DNA of 64,000 nucleotides from Cheiracanthium punctorium (GCA_038373885.1 JAWZYV010015832.1:35744-99743); one strand, 5' to 3'; positions 10,937 to 23,400 are shown, counted from the first letter of the stretch. Notes: a model not told the origin generated them from the sequence alone. Numbers and translations: made by a program.

Positions 10937-11554
10937 TCTAACCATTCATTGTTATTTTTACCACATATTTTAATTTGTTGTGTAAATAATTTAAAAAAAG
11001 GACTTCACAAAACTTTTTATGAAAATTCACAAAAAAAGACTTTAAAATTCACAAACATAAACAGTTTTCACAAAAATGGGACCCAGAAAAAAATTCCTGG
11101 ATTTTCTATTTATTGCAAGAATTTCTGAACAATAATTATTATTCACATATATTTCCCTTTCAGTGCACTCATTTATGCACTTTTATATGAAATATCGAAT
11201 AAAAATCATGCACGCACACATAAAATCATTTATTTCCAGTCTGTGCTGGTTTTCGGTGTCAATTCTACTTTGGAAAAAGTGGGAATTTCATTAAAACAGC
11301 ATATTATGAATTTCAAATACTAATTTCATTTACTCTATATTCATTCACCCATGCTTTTCAACCTTATTAAATCCTTTCAGTCATTCATATCACTTTACGT
11401 TAGCCCTTTGACAACTTCATTCTATCAGTACGTATTTATCGCGCATTTTTAAAAAGGACTTTTTCACGGCCTTCCAACTTTTTATTAAAAAAAAAAAGTC
11501 TACTCTTCAACTCAGCAGGACCCACATGTCATACATGATCTTTTTACATGTTCT

Positions 11555-12000
11555 CTCGGCGGGGGCGCGCCGTTCGCTCACTGTAAACACATGCACCAGT
11601 CAAAATTCCGGAAACATGCAAATCAAACCAAAATCTCCCCTTCTTTAAAAAAACAAGCTCCCGATATCCTTATCACAATAACACACAAATCTTTATACAG
11701 TTTTTTAAAAAAGAATATATTCAAAAAAAATTTTTTTTTTGTTCTTCTTGGGGGTGCAGATATTCAATTATGCTTTAAAAAGAAACAGATGTTATTATTC
11801 CGGGAGTTTTGTCACAATGCATGATCGCCCTTCTAAGCTCCCATGCGTTGGGGGTCCGAGGAGTTTTTGAGGATTCCCGTTGGGGGTCGCTCTGGGTGGC
11901 AAATGCCCGCCATGACGTGTCTGTAAATCCCCGGGGAGCGATTTACACCATCCATGGTCTGCGTCGAGGGTATATATTTGCGGTAATGAATAAAGAATGA
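11555..12000. promoter_or_regulatory. GC-rich island with short inverted repeat and TATA-like site
   Basis: This block has CpG-rich segments (GGCGGGGGCGCGCCGTTCG), a forkhead-type GTAAACA at 11583, and an inverted pair GTAAATC (11923-11929) / GATTTAC (11940-11946) around CCCGGGG. A GGTATATATTT lies near 11969. Frames of 77 and 63 codons cross it without family features. This is a candidate regulatory block by composition and motifs only. Confidence 0.27.
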
Positions 12001-12004
12001 AGGG

Positions 12005-14160
12005 ATATATATATACAGCGAACTTTACTACGAGAATATAGGCAGGGTAGATTAAGCTGTAGAATGAATGGGCTTTTTAGATTGCTAACGGAACAGTCAA
12101 ACTTACTTAATTGCTTATTTATTCCTTCAGATATCCACTGCGTATGTGGATTTTTCCCCTTATCAAATGGGATATGGGAGTTTTACAGTTGTTTATTTAA
12201 ATTCTTTTTAAACACAGGATTGGTTTTTGGTGACGCTCAGTTTTGTATATTCCTCGTGATCAAAAACGATAGTGATATCAGTTCTGGCTATTTACTATCT
12301 TTTACTGCTATAATATAAACAGAGAATATCAAACTGTAGAAGACTGTAGAAATAATGTGTACTTCCAGATTGTTAACGAGACAGTTACACTATCTTAATT
12401 CCTAATTTATTTTAGACAACCGTCTATGTTCTTTTATTTTATTTTTTATTTATTTATTTATTTATTTATTATTGGAGGGGGGAGGTTGGTTTAGCAACTT
12501 ATTCGACACCAGATATTCTTGCGGTTGTTTGTTATTTTAATACTAGCTCTTTTTTGTGATTGTTAGTTTCAACACCGGATTTTTTTTTTTTTGTAGTTAT
12601 TTGTTTACTAATTTTAAGAAAATCAAATCTCCCGAAGTTTACCATGATTGATATTTTTTCTTCTGTTGTGAAGTACTTGCAATGGCTTAAAAAGGAAGAA
12701 CAACATTACCCGGAAAAAATAATAAATATTTTGAATAAAGTGGTGGGAATAATTTTTATGTACCATTTTAATAAACAACGAAGCAAAATGAAATGAAAGT
12801 TTATTGCAAAATAAAATAGAATTATGTTACTTGCATGAATGTTCTCGAATTTTTGTTATTTTCTTTGGATTGTAAAAGTTAAAAGTTAGCCACTATATTT
12901 ACGTTTCACATTATCATATATTTATATTTAAGTTAAGAGCCGACTCAGAGTAACATAATAAAAAATTGTCTCGTGTAAGTTAAACAGGCTTCGATTGTAT
13001 TTTATTGCTTTAAAAAAGCTTGTTTTCACTAAGATCGCATATAAAATGTTAAAATGTCTTAAACATGATTTCATTACTTATTAGCTTTGTCACTAGGTAA
13101 ATGAACTGAAATTTTGTTGTGTAACTGAAACAAGTTACGTTGTAGTTGTAAATAAACTTCCCTGATGAAAAAAAAATTTTTTAGATACAGTTATTTGAAA
13201 ACAGTGATTATATTTAAAACATAGCTCTTTGTGTGATGCAGTTTCAGTGAACAAATTGTGAAACTATGGAATGGGAATACCCACCTTTTTTTCCGTGTAC
13301 AAATTTTGCAGTGCATTGAAAAATCCATTAACGGAATTGTTATGACAGACTTACTACAAAAATGAATGGATCAAAACATTATCAAAGAAGATCATTTTAA
13401 AGGACCAGTGATAGCAAAGAAAGGAGATGCATCAACTCAATTTCTATAATTCACAGGTATAAATAGTTGAAGTATGTCTGAGGAACTTTAAATTTCAATG
13501 AAAGTTTTTTTTTTTCTTTTACGTTGACGCATTAGAAATATTTTACAAAAGTAATTTTGAATGATTAGTTGTAAACAATAAACTCTAAATATTATGTTTT
13601 AATTTTGAAGTTCAAAAATATTTTATGAAATATGTATTTAAGTTAATCTTTCTGTAATGTAGGCTTACTGGGATGTCGATTGCATGTATAGTGAGTATAT
13701 TTTTCTTAAACACACTCACATGTCTGCATAACTAAACAAAGAACACTAAAGTGTTAGAAAAAGCTATTTATATAATCGCAGTAATTAGTAGAAAATGAAA
13801 AGGCCTGCATGCAAGTCTCAATCAAGGAGACACGGGACTTCAGATATTTTGGGGCCCACTACTAGAAAATACAAAAATAAATTAACAAAATTTTCTAAAA
13901 TCATACACCACTTAAGCCTATGCATCAAATCTGAAAAAAACTATTGTTTTATGATATTCCCCGTCTAAACCTCCAGAACAGGTAATACATGAGTAATAGC
14001 TCACAGTTACGAATTAAATCTTTTCGTAAATCACCTTCAATACATAGAATTACATGTTAAACTGAAAATAAACAATTTACCTTGATTTTACTACTGTATA
14101 ATGTCCAGATGTCGACAGGACGTCGTTTTTAAGTCATGAAGTCAGTACAGTTAAACGTAC
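12005..14160. other. AT-rich DNA with a (TTTA)n tract
   Basis: A (TTTA)n microsatellite occupies about 12431-12471. Otherwise I see only short biased frames (84 and 78 codons), without homology-like features or splice context. Confidence 0.55.
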
Positions 14161-14164
14161 ACTG

Positions 14165-14405
14165 AAAAAACATTTTGTTGATTTAACAAAAGTTTGGTTG
14201 GCTCTATTGAAAAAAAAAAAGTTGAATCAACAGAATTTCCGTAAATTAAACGAAATATTTTGTTAGTTTTAACATTTTGTTAAAACTAACAAAATCAATT
14301 TGTTGAAATTCTGCCAACTAAATTTTTGTTCAATCAACAAATTTTTGATCAATTCAACAAAATTTTGTTCAATTCAACAAAATTTTGCTCAATTCAACAA
14401 AACAT
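14165..14405 (+). mobile_element. AT-rich AACAAAATTTTGTT-type MITE
   Basis: The sequence is built from repeated TTCAACAAAATTTTG words and starts CACTGAAAAAACATTTTG. A 15 bp perfect hairpin lies at 14258-14272 / 14280-14294 (TTTTGTTAGTTTTAA). A related copy in opposite orientation is at 55065-55290, sharing GGTTGGCTCTATT. The exact ends are uncertain. Confidence 0.55.
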
Positions 14406-14599
14406 TTTTACCCGTATACACAAATGATCAGTCAATTGTATAAATATTAAGCGTAAATGGTAAAGAATAAGAAAAAATTAGCTATATTTTAGTAAACAAT
14501 GAAAAAAATATTTTTAAATTTGACCTAAGGATAATTTTTTTTTTAAATTTAAGCTATTTTTACAGAGTAAAGCGATTTTTAGAAAAAAATAAGGGCCCT

Positions 14600-14960
14600 A
14601 CAAATGCTGGGTGCTCGTTCAAAGGCCGGAATTTCTCGTGCAGCAATAACGACCTGTCCACATGCGGTTCGTTATTCAATGAATACACGAGAAAAAAAAT
14701 CGCATAATTTCATCCCTGGCGTATTAATTTTCAATGCACCAGTGGTGTATTGCTGATATAGTTTCCCTCATCTCGGTCTACCAGGCAAGCACAATCGGAC
14801 CTCATTGAAATTTTTGATACGGTCATCCCGCAGCGTGACCAGAATCCGAGCCTCGTTTCTGCGATTATTCCATCTCTCCCTCTCCCGTGTATACTCGTCC
14901 TGTTTAGAAACATTATATGCTTAATCTTTCCATTGCATAGAAAAGCCGTTATGAATGGAA
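14600..14960. other. GC-raised low-copy stretch upstream of the 113-codon ORF
   Basis: Composition is more balanced than its surroundings. A minus-strand frame of 60 codons (14731-14913) has no recognisable features. The stretch could be regulatory or an unrecognised exon. Confidence 0.2.
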
Positions 14961-14976
14961 ATCAAGCGAGAGGGAA

Positions 14977-15318
14977 ATGGGAAAAAAATATAGTTTCCAT
15001 TATTCGAAAATCGTGTGGATTCGGGCGATAAAAGTGCACGAGATTAAAGGAACAATGAAGAGATGTTTATTTCAACGAGAGAAATTTTTGCCGATTCTAA
15101 ATGGCGAGGATTATGTGTTGCCAGTTACTAAGAACGTAAAAGATTTAGGTGAAATATATGTTTCGAATTTAGGAGATATTAAGTATAAGGGGAATAGTTA
15201 CATCAAGAACGTCAGCGTAAGTGGATGTGATGACATGCCAATGTATCAAATAAATATTTACGGCAAGGAAATGCTTTTATATTTTACACCAGAGGAAATT
15301 TTTGAGGATTTCTTCTAA
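14977..15318 (+). CDS. Hypothetical 113-residue protein with weak NUMOD4-like motif
   Basis: I do not recognise this protein with certainty. The frame is open from 14941 (a stop lies at 14938-14940), and the first ATG is at 14977. It could be a single-exon gene or a terminal exon. Around residues 70-86 it reads EIYVSNLGDIKY, resembling the Y-VSNLG-(R/D)-(V/I) signature of NUMOD4 modules found in HNH homing endonucleases. It ends in an acidic-aromatic stretch (FTPEEIFEDFF). No HNH catalytic triad is present, so a complete nuclease is not encoded. There is no signal peptide or membrane segment. Its composition looks more protein-like than other frames here, with few homopolymeric runs. Alternatives are a chance ORF, a captured viral or mobile gene fragment, or an exon of a host gene. 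Neighbouring DNA offers no partner genes. Confidence 0.35.
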   Translation: MGKKYSFHYSKIVWIRAIKVHEIKGTMKRCLFQREKFLPILNGEDYVLPVTKNVKDLGEIYVSNLGDIKYKGNSYIKNVSVSGCDDMPMYQINIYGKEMLLYFTPEEIFEDFF

Positions 15319-15319
15319 A

Positions 15320-18300
15320 AAATATTTGTAATTAAGTAATCTAGTTGGATTCTTTCTTGATTTATAGTTTATTGCACTTAAAAGAATATATGATTTAATT
15401 ACGGACTTGAAATACTAGTTACTTTTTAATTTAAAGTCAGGATCAGAACTATATTTTGCCAGGACCTGTGCAAAATGGGAAAGGGGGGGGGGGAGATTTT
15501 GTCATATAAAAATTACATACTAAATTTTTAACACTTTAATTACTGTAAATTTGTTCATTAGAGAAATAGTTAATATTCTATCAAAAGCTCTAAATTCCAG
15601 AATAATAAAATTAAATGAGACTTATGAATATAAAGTTTAACTCGCTTATAAATAAAGTTATTTATAACATCGTCATATTTTATTCTTTCAGCACTTTCGT
15701 GTGTGATGGAAATTATGACCAGCGATTCCAGGAGTTTTCAGAACACGGAATCACAAAACATTTCTACCAGTTTTAAGTTTTAAACTACAGAAATGTAAAG
15801 ACAAAAAGTGAACTCAAGTCTCTAAATACCCGCGGACTTGCCCATCTTGGGAACCTGTGCCGTCGAACATGTAGCACGCGCCCCATTTAATACAATATAA
15901 GATGTAATCTAACAAAATAATGAAATACGCCTCACTTGAGGATGCGAAGTAAAAATTTCTGTATTCACTTTGAGAAGTTTTATCCAACAAAGCTTAAAAT
16001 AAGCGTTTTTAACGTTGCAAGAACTTTTGATTATTGATTATAATGCTAAGTAAAATTACTGTGGCGTTGAAAACTCTATATTTCTAAAATTAGAAGTTTG
16101 CTGAATAATTTGTTGCTTTGTGAAAGTCAGTGGATACCTAAGATTTATCTTATACATTACTATTATTATAATAATAATGCAATTGCACCTATAACTATTT
16201 TTCTGTAAGGTGACTTAACTTAAATAATCTCAAGTGAGAATATAAAAATGGCAATTTAGAGCATAGAAAAGATGTGTAAGTATTGAAAAGTATTTGAATT
16301 GTTTCACTACTATTATTTAGTAAATGATTTTGAACTTCGTAACTTTGCAGTGCTATTAATAGTTCATATTTTTTACTCTCTTTTCTGGAAATAAAAATTT
16401 AAATAATAGATTTAGCATGACTATTTCAAAATTTGCTGTAAACATTTTTCTGAAAATCTTATTGAAAATTATATTAATTCTTGCATGCCCACTCAAACGT
16501 AGTCTGCCCCACGTTTTCAATAATTACAGCTATGTTTTATTCTTATAGAGTGATATACCTTTACAGACGTTCTTAAAATATGCATTAATTGTTTTTTATT
16601 AAAAAATGCTGGATTTAATGAAGCCTGTGCCTGTATTAATTTATTTAGAAATGAAGAACTATACATAGCGATCTGCCTCGTTCTATGTATGTAGGTGTAA
16701 GCAATGTTTGCGGAATGTGAGGTCATTCAGTTAAGTAGCGTCATAAAGCTAGGCTAATGTTCTGTAACAGCTGCTTATCTGTTTTGCTACATTAGTTGTT
16801 AGACCTCTGGACAGCAGCCCGAAAACAAAGGTTTGATTTCTTCCTTGAAGTAAGCTGCTAACTTCTTAAATATTTTTTGAGTTTGTCTCCTGCTTAATAA
16901 AGCATGGATGATTTTCAACTGCCGATGCATTATACAATAAAGAAAAACACAATAATTAAAAAGCATTAATAAAAATATTAAACAGTGACCACAGCGTAAA
17001 CAAATAAATTACCTACCATTTACTGACACTAAGTTAATAACTTAATTCAAAGTAAAAAAGGTATAAAAATTGTTAGATATAATCGTATTTTTCTGTTAAC
17101 TCTAACTAGTTTACTGAGAGATATTAACTCAAAATAAAATAGCTTACTTACTCTATGTTGTAAAGTGTTTGAGTCAACCTGTAGAACATTCCATTGATGT
17201 TACCTGGCGCGCTTTAAACAAAATTTCAAGGTACACCGAATGAAAAATGTCAAAAAATGAGTAAAAAAGAATGTACTTTTGACAATCCATAATAACCTTT
17301 ATATATTGAAGTAGACTGGAGGGCAGTCCTAAAGCTGGTTAATCCTAAAGCCGGAAAATCAATATTAAGATATATGATTATTTTTCTAATTTTTCTATAA
17401 TTTAGTGTTGCAATAAGTAAAAAACATATTTCACTTTTCTCCACAGAAGCGAAATTATTTTGCTGACAAAGAAAGGCATTCTTAATAGGTTGTGGATCAG
17501 GGGTATTGTGAAGAAACTATTAGCTGATGTCAAAATTCTTGTGTTCGAGGATAATCAATCTAGCATCAAGTGCATACCAAATGAAAATAATTTCTGTATG
17601 TTAAAACATATTAATATAAAGTTGAAATTTTTATAAGATTCTGTTTTCAATGCTACTGTTGAATTAGAATGTATACCATCCTATTTTCAGATTGCCGATG
17701 CGTTTATAAAAACTCTACCTGACTTCCAAAATGAAGAATTTATGCCATCTAAAACTTGAAATTAAGTAATTTTTATAAATTATTTTCGATTAAAAGCGAG
17801 TGTTACGTAAAACATCTCGCATATATATCGCATTTTTCTGTTAATTCTAAACAGTTTACTGCGAAGGTTTCGAAAGTACTAATTAAAGCACTAACTGGCA
17901 AAAAAATAGTCGCAAATAAGCTATTTATTGCCAGATAATTCGTTTTTGGTAAGTTAATTTGCTATTTCTTCGGAATGTTTTCCATTAGTTGCATCCAAAT
18001 TTAACATATTAAGATTTATAATTCATTGGATGCGTCTCATTCCATTTTAAAGAAAACTACATATATCTGTGATTTTGCTGTGTTGCTGGTTTCATCGCTT
18101 ATTTCCCTAACTGTTTTCCTGTCCCACTAGCTGTTTCTATATACTAGCGTTTATCTAAATTTTTTTTTTCGATTCAGAATTAATGTCTAGAAAATAACCT
18201 GAATCCAGACTGTACCTCTAAATTTTGAGTACTTCTGTACTGTAAATATTATTTATAAATTATATACAAGACACATCCAAGTAATGAATCTTAACTCAAA

Positions 18301-19185
18301 AACGAAAGAACTTTTGCAAAACTCTTGAAGTAGGGAATATTGTTTAAATTTTTAGATTTTAAGTCATGCTGATTGAGTCATCGGAAGTAAAGTTATTAAA
18401 TGCATTAGAATAAAGAATATGAGGAGTGGAATGCGTATTTTAAAGATCTCAGCAATTGTAAGTAGCTATAACCTAGGAAACTTTTATATTTTTATAAAGA
18501 GTGCTAGAAAGTATTTCTTTTTTTTTGTTGTTGTTAAAATTAATAACACTATATTCTGATTTTTCTTTTTACTGGCGTTTTTTTTTTTTTTGAAAATCCC
18601 AAAACTATAAATCTAAGCTTGTATTAATTGCTTTTAGACTTTTTTAAAGCAGGGTCATGCACCAAAAAACGTGAAACTATAAATATTACACAACACACGA
18701 GATAAAAACTTTTCTATTTTTAATAATGTCATGTCAGGATAAGTTGCATACCAACAAATATTTCGCAACCGGAAAATAATTTTATTAATAAACTGAGAAC
18801 ACTTGATGCTTGTTATTTGAATAAACGTTTTTACGAAATGTTTATTTTAACTATTGAATGTTTTTATTCAAAATGCTCCTTGAACTTAAAAAAAATTTCA
18901 CACACTTTAAACTATTATAAAATAACTGGCAAACTGTTCACAGATGGAATTTTGCAGAGCAAAATGTAAAATAATAATGTAAACCTGTAAGCAAAAAATC
19001 TGATCACTGCCATAAATTTAATATATTCACTATAAACACATTGTGAATATATATTAAAATAAATATACCCCTTTAAGAAAAATTAATCTTAGCACAAAAC
19101 TGTTTGGTTATTACCTAGAACACTTTCAATCACAAGTATTTAAATCACTCTAATCGCTGCCATAAATCCGCATCGATGCTGCTTA
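15320..19185. other. Long AT-rich stretch, nothing assignable
   Basis: Apart from a poly-G tract at about 15481-15493 and poly-T tracts, I see no repeat boundaries, RNA genes or convincing coding frames. The small frames at 16517-16726, 17250-17444 and 17756-17938 look like chance. Confidence 0.5.
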
Positions 19186-19189
19186 AAAA

Positions 19190-19560
19190 AAAGGAAAAAA
19201 AAAAGTACTTTTAAACAACGCGTGGCAAAAATTTAATAACGCTATCTGCCGCTGCGAAGACCGCATAAAGCTAAAGGTCTCCATAAATTTTTATCTTTAA
19301 AAGGAGGTCGAGCGAAACCATTAACTAGGCTAAAACTTTAAATCATAAATCAAACCCGCTTGCAAAGCGTCAGAAACATTACACGAGGAGACACTTTTCG
19401 CCATTACGGACCGCAAGAGGATGCTCGGCACAAATTGATTTGCGAGGCCGTTGTTAAAACAATAAAAGTCGGAGACGTCGCGTTTCTGTTCTCGCAGGGA
19501 ATGAGTTAAACGTGAGTTATTGTCGAGGATGCGGTTAAAATTTTTATAGGCAGAAATATT
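19190..19560. promoter_or_regulatory. Low-copy island, candidate cis-regulatory DNA
   Basis: A CpG-containing, mixed-complexity block immediately left of a transposon composite. It contains Hox-like CCATAAATTTTTAT, Sox-like AACAATAAAAG and CCATTAAC words. There is no reading frame. Function is inferred from sequence texture only. Confidence 0.27.
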
Positions 19561-19753
19561 AGGGCGTAAAATAATAATAATTTCACTCTCTTTTTTTCTT
19601 AATGCAGTAAAAACCGCTTAAGACGATTTACAAGGGGGTGGAAGGTGAAAACTTCTTAAACGGGAGATTAATTTGTTTTAAAACAAAAGCTTAATTTCAA
19701 TATAAATATCCAGGAATGAGTTTTTTTACATTATTGAACTACTATATATGTAA

Positions 19754-21010
19754 CTAGCTGAAGTACCCGTTCTTCGCACGGGAATGAATGGACCTTTTGA
19801 TATTACGATTTGTGGTGATTACTATTCATTGTAATAAACAGATATAGCAAAATGGATATCGCGTTATATTGCGTCCAAGTATCATGCATACCGAATTGCA
19901 AGGCAATCGTTTGTACGGTGCAGAAGGCCATGCGGCGTAGCGCAATCTAGTGGCGAGTTTTAGCAAAACGGATACGGCGAAAATATTCTTCGCATTCAGA
20001 TATCGCTGTATACGAATTTTCATGACTATGGGCTGGACAGTTCTGAAGTTCATGTGTTGATGCAACATCTAGTGGTAAGTTATAGGAAAATGGATAGCGC
20101 CAAACTCTTCACCGTGTTCAAATATCTATGTATACCTATTTTCATAGCGATCAGTTGCACAGTCAAGAAGTGATACACTGCAGGGCCATCTAGTGGTTAA
20201 TTAAAGTAATGATTTGCTACAGCGCCGTCAAGTGGCGAGTTATAGGAAAATGGATAACGCCAAAATATTCTCATCGTTCAAATAGCTATGTATACTGATT
20301 TTCATAGCGACCGTCTTCAAATATCTATGTATACCAATTTTCATAACGATCATTTGCACAGTCAAGAAGGGATACACTGCAGGGCCATCTAGTGGTTAAT
20401 TAAAGTAATGATTTGCTACAGCGCCGTCAAGTGGCGAGTTATAGCAAAATGGATAACGCCAAAATATTCTCATTGTTCAAATAGCTATGTATACTGATTT
20501 TCATAGCGACCCTTTGAATGGTCAAGAATTTGGCCTGCTGCTGCAGCGCCATCTAGTGGCTAGTTAAAATAATAATGCATTGCAGTGTCGTCTAGTGGTG
20601 AGTAACATCAAAAGGAACACAGTTAGAATATATTCTTCGTGCTCAAATGTGTAAGTATAAAAAATTTTATGCCGATCAGTCGAACGGTATAGAAGTTGAT
20701 GCGTTGCAGCGCCATTTAGCGGCAAGTTACAGCAAAATGAATAGTGAAAAATATTCTCCGTGTTCTAATATTCGCGTGTACCAAATTTCATCGAAATCGG
20801 TTGGACGATATTCGCATAGCAAACGGCTAAACGGAATAGAATTCGACGTTGTGCTGCGGCACTAAGTTTCAAGTTAAGGAAAACGGATAGCATAAAAACC
20901 TTCTCCATCATAAAAGACTTAGGTGAACCAAATTTCATGGTGCAACGGTTCTCAACGGTGCTGGAGTTTTTCAACCTCATAAACACATACCAACATTCAT
21001 TTTTATCTAT
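19754..21010 (-). mobile_element. Helitron 3' end with internal tandem repeats
   Basis: Read on the minus strand, the terminus is a hairpin (CCCGT ... ACGGG) followed by TACTTCAG, CTAG and then T. This is the Helitron 3' signature: a GC hairpin a few bases before CTRR, with insertion next to T. The rest is a ~122 bp tandem array. The 5' TC end was not located, so the right limit is approximate. No Rep/helicase is encoded. Confidence 0.65.
19848..20880. repeat. ~122 bp tandem array inside the Helitron
   Basis: Units carry ATCTAGTGGCGAGTTATAGC, AAATGGATAACGCCAAAATA and ATAGCTATGTATACTGATTT. The ATCTAGTGG word recurs at 19945, 20067, 20188, 20397, 20551, 20590 and 20714. Spacing is near 122 bp, interrupted by a 39 bp sub-duplication and one ~40 bp internal duplication near 20280-20350, so part of the array has a ~199 bp higher-order period. 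Copies are diverged. Confidence 0.8.
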
Positions 21011-21849
21011 AACCAGTGTTATAATATATATACCAGTCTCAAATAAAATCCAGTTTCAAATCTAAGCCTCGCCAAAGTGCCAACATACGCCATTTTGCAA
21101 GAGTTTTTTCAGGGAATCATTCGAAGCATTGACTTAGCAGCAATCAATATGGGAAATGGTTCGACCGCCAAAGAGTAAAGCACGCATTTATTTGAAAAGG
21201 GGAATCCCTTAATACAGCCGAATTCTTTAAAATTATCAACTATAATGTGTTTTATTCATCGTTACTCCTATGTACTAAATGAGAAGATTTCAATTTCTGA
21301 AATTTGGCGGAATTCCCCCAACTTAAATCAATGTACTCAATTGGCGAGAATTCTGAAGTTAGATCGCTTGAAATCCCTTAATAACTGCATTATTTCTTCA
21401 CGGATCATTAAAATTTAACGCTGTATTCTAATAAAACCTTTGCACTTGTTTTCAAAAATCTATTTCCTTGAGCTCTCAATAAATTGCGCCAAGCCGAAAA
21501 CTGTGCAAACCGCTAGAACTCACTTACTCAAAATCGATTTTTCAGCCACTTTATTTTTTCGCCACGCTAAAAAATTTTACACATTAGCCTCGGAAATCTT
21601 CAATTCTTTTTGTTTTGCGTATAAAACATTTCATTCCTGCTCTGATTTCCCATGCACACGATATTATAATTTAAAAAAAAAATAACCTTACGAATATAAA
21701 CTAACAAAAAAAAATCATTATTATTCTTTTATTTTTACTTTGAGAATTTAAAACATTTTATTCGGCAAAATCGCCACACATGGCAACCACGATCCTTATT
21801 TAACACTTTTTTCACTACAGGGGTTACAATTACGGAAAGCTTTTTGCGT

Positions 21850-22036
21850 GGAGAGCATAAAAAATCTCTTAAATTCCGGGAACGGGTGGACTTTCAAAGT
21901 TTTAAAGTGGACTACGATTTATTCTATATTATTTTACATATCTGTGCTAAATTTCAGGCCGATAGGTCTATTTTTGTGGATTTGTATACGAATGAAATCC
22001 ACAAACAAACAAACAGAATTTCATTTTTATTTATAA
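21850..22036 (+). repeat. R1-like repeat tail with AAACAAACAAAC run
   Basis: It matches family R1 weakly (AACGGGTGGA, TTTTAAAGT, AATTTCA-GCCGAT). It ends with AAACAAACAAACAGAATTTC followed by ATTTTTATTTATAAG, the sort of tail seen at 3' ends of some non-LTR elements. The class is not certain. Confidence 0.4.
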
Positions 22037-22040
22037 GATG

Positions 22041-22216
22041 CAATCGATTCGCGATTTAACGACCTTCACGGGACCTCAAACAGTAGGACGTTAAATCAAA
22101 TAGTCGTTATATCGATAGTTTATAAAAGGTATTTGTAAACGGTCAAGACTTCATCAGAGGGTCGTTAAATCGGGAAGGGTTGCTATATCGAGGGTCACAA
22201 AATTGCGAATTGACTG
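22041..22216. mobile_element. Pogo-type MITE, 176 bp
   Basis: The right end is AAATTGCGAATTGACTG followed by TA (22217-22218). The left end, CAATCGATTCGCGATTT, is a diverged inverse of it, preceded by TG where TA is expected. The interior has ACGTTAAATC / GTCGTTAAATC words. It sits inside the 19605-22868 composite. Confidence 0.6.
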
Positions 22217-22484
22217 TATAAAGTGTAGATTTACTTCAAAATTTAAATTGTTTTGCACTGTTAGGAATTACTTAATAAAGTAAAACAATGTAACTGTTTA
22301 ATAATCTATTTATTAAACCTTAAAAAAATTTCTATTAAGCATCAATAACTACAATTTTACACTAAAAATGTCCGTTTTGTTTTTGGTTTGTTATCGGCAA
22401 TCTTTAATTGATAACAATCGAGTTGTTATCCTGGTTGCTCTAGTTTTTGATCGCCAGTTAATCTTTATTAATCTCCAGTTGTTG

Positions 22485-22678
22485 TCAGTTTTTAAAAACT
22501 TCTTCAGACTCATCTTCAATGCTTTTAATAAAACGACGAAAAGTTTCTAATCCTTTTACAGCATCCGAAAAACTATAATTTTCTTCAGCCTCTTCCTGAG
22601 TTTCACCCATTTTTTCACCTCACTAATTTCATCCACTGTAAACACTTCACATGACGCAATACAATCGTTTTCAGACTT
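22485..22678 (-). pseudogene. Tigger (CENP-B/pogo family) transposase, C-terminal relic
   Basis: Translated on the minus strand, about 60 residues resemble the tail of Tigger transposases. An acidic segment (ENDCIASCEVFTVDEISEV) is followed, after one frameshift, by an E-rich stretch ending in DAVKGLETFRRFIKSIED and a stop at 22485-22487. In intact family members this acidic tail follows the DDE catalytic domain. The DDE domain and the CENP-B-type DNA-binding domains are not recognisable here. The frameshift and the missing body make it non-functional. Its position just inside the right end, and its orientation, agree with the terminal repeats of the 19605-22868 element. The assignment is by recognition of the tail pattern only, since a low-complexity acidic tail could mislead. 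Confidence 0.5.
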
Positions 22679-23139
22679 AAAAATCGATTTTTACAAACGG
22701 AAAAGGTGGAAAAAGCCCCGAAAGACACATTTTAAACTTTTTAAACGGGAAAGTGTTTGGAACGAAACTTTTTAAGAGAGTTATTTTAACATTCTAAGAA
22801 TTGGAAAAATATGGGCACAGAAAATATCCACTTTGTAATCGGGAAAACTTCTTAAGTGGGTTTTACTGTATTCGCGAAGTACGTTAGGAAAATTCTGAGT
22901 TTGTGTAAACCTTTCAAAGTAAGCATTCTAGAACCCGAGCTTTGCTTCCCAGCGGCGGATGCCACAGATAAAACTACCAATTGTGATAAGTAGTTCTGAT
23001 GTTTATAATCCATTTTAGTCTAATTTCTTTCAACAAATGAATACCGAAACATTCTGAAACATTTCTTCGAATGATTGAAACTGCTTGCTGCAGCACAACC
23101 CCCTATTTTCGCAGTACATGAAGTTTCGATAAGTCATCG

Positions 23140-23400
23140 CGATAGTACAAAACCATAAATAGAACGGCTCTCGCGGATGGATACTGAATGGGAAACAAAC
23201 ACTAGATGGTTTCCCATTCTATATTTCCATTTTGTATTCTCTTATATCCATAAGAGTTAATTTTCTTGGACTGGATTAAAGCGGGGCCTTCGCAATTAGT
23301 AACGGGCCTGCGCGTGTATTTTGATGAGCCATCCAAAGAGGCCTACGGATGCTCGAGTCTTCACGTATACATCAGGCATTTCTCAAGCTTCCCAGTGCTT
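23140..23400. promoter_or_regulatory. Low-copy island, candidate cis-regulatory DNA
   Basis: Balanced composition with a near-palindromic pair (GAATGGGAAACAAACACTAG / GATGGTTTCCCATTC). It contains a Hox-like CCATAAATAG and GGATTAAAG, an Otx/bicoid-type site. No reading frame is present. Confidence 0.25.

Larger units (their letters stand above)
19605..22868 (-). mobile_element. Degraded Tigger/pogo-type element with nested insertions
   Basis: The ends are inverted: CAGTAAAAACCGCTTAAGAC at 19605 and the complement of TCTTAAGTGGGTTTTACTG ending at 22868. The right flank is TA and the left is TG, probably a mutated TA. A relic of a Tigger transposase C-terminus lies at 22485-22678 on the minus strand, consistent with orientation. 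A Helitron end with tandem repeats, a 176 bp pogo MITE and an R1-like repeat occupy the inside. Most of the transposase is missing. Confidence 0.65.

Noticed and set aside
16790..16860. Possible SINE head (TTGTTAGACCTCTGG ... GGTTTGATTTC)
   Set aside because: Box B is too degenerate, and there is no body, tail or duplication.
19848..20880. CRISPR-like regular repeats
   Set aside because: Repeat units are ~122 bp and contiguous without short unique spacers. The setting is eukaryotic and Helitron-linked.
21440..21685. 81-codon frame inside the Tigger composite as a gene
   Set aside because: It runs opposite to the element. Some minus-strand words look vaguely like a pogo N-terminus, but stops and frameshifts prevent a supportable call.
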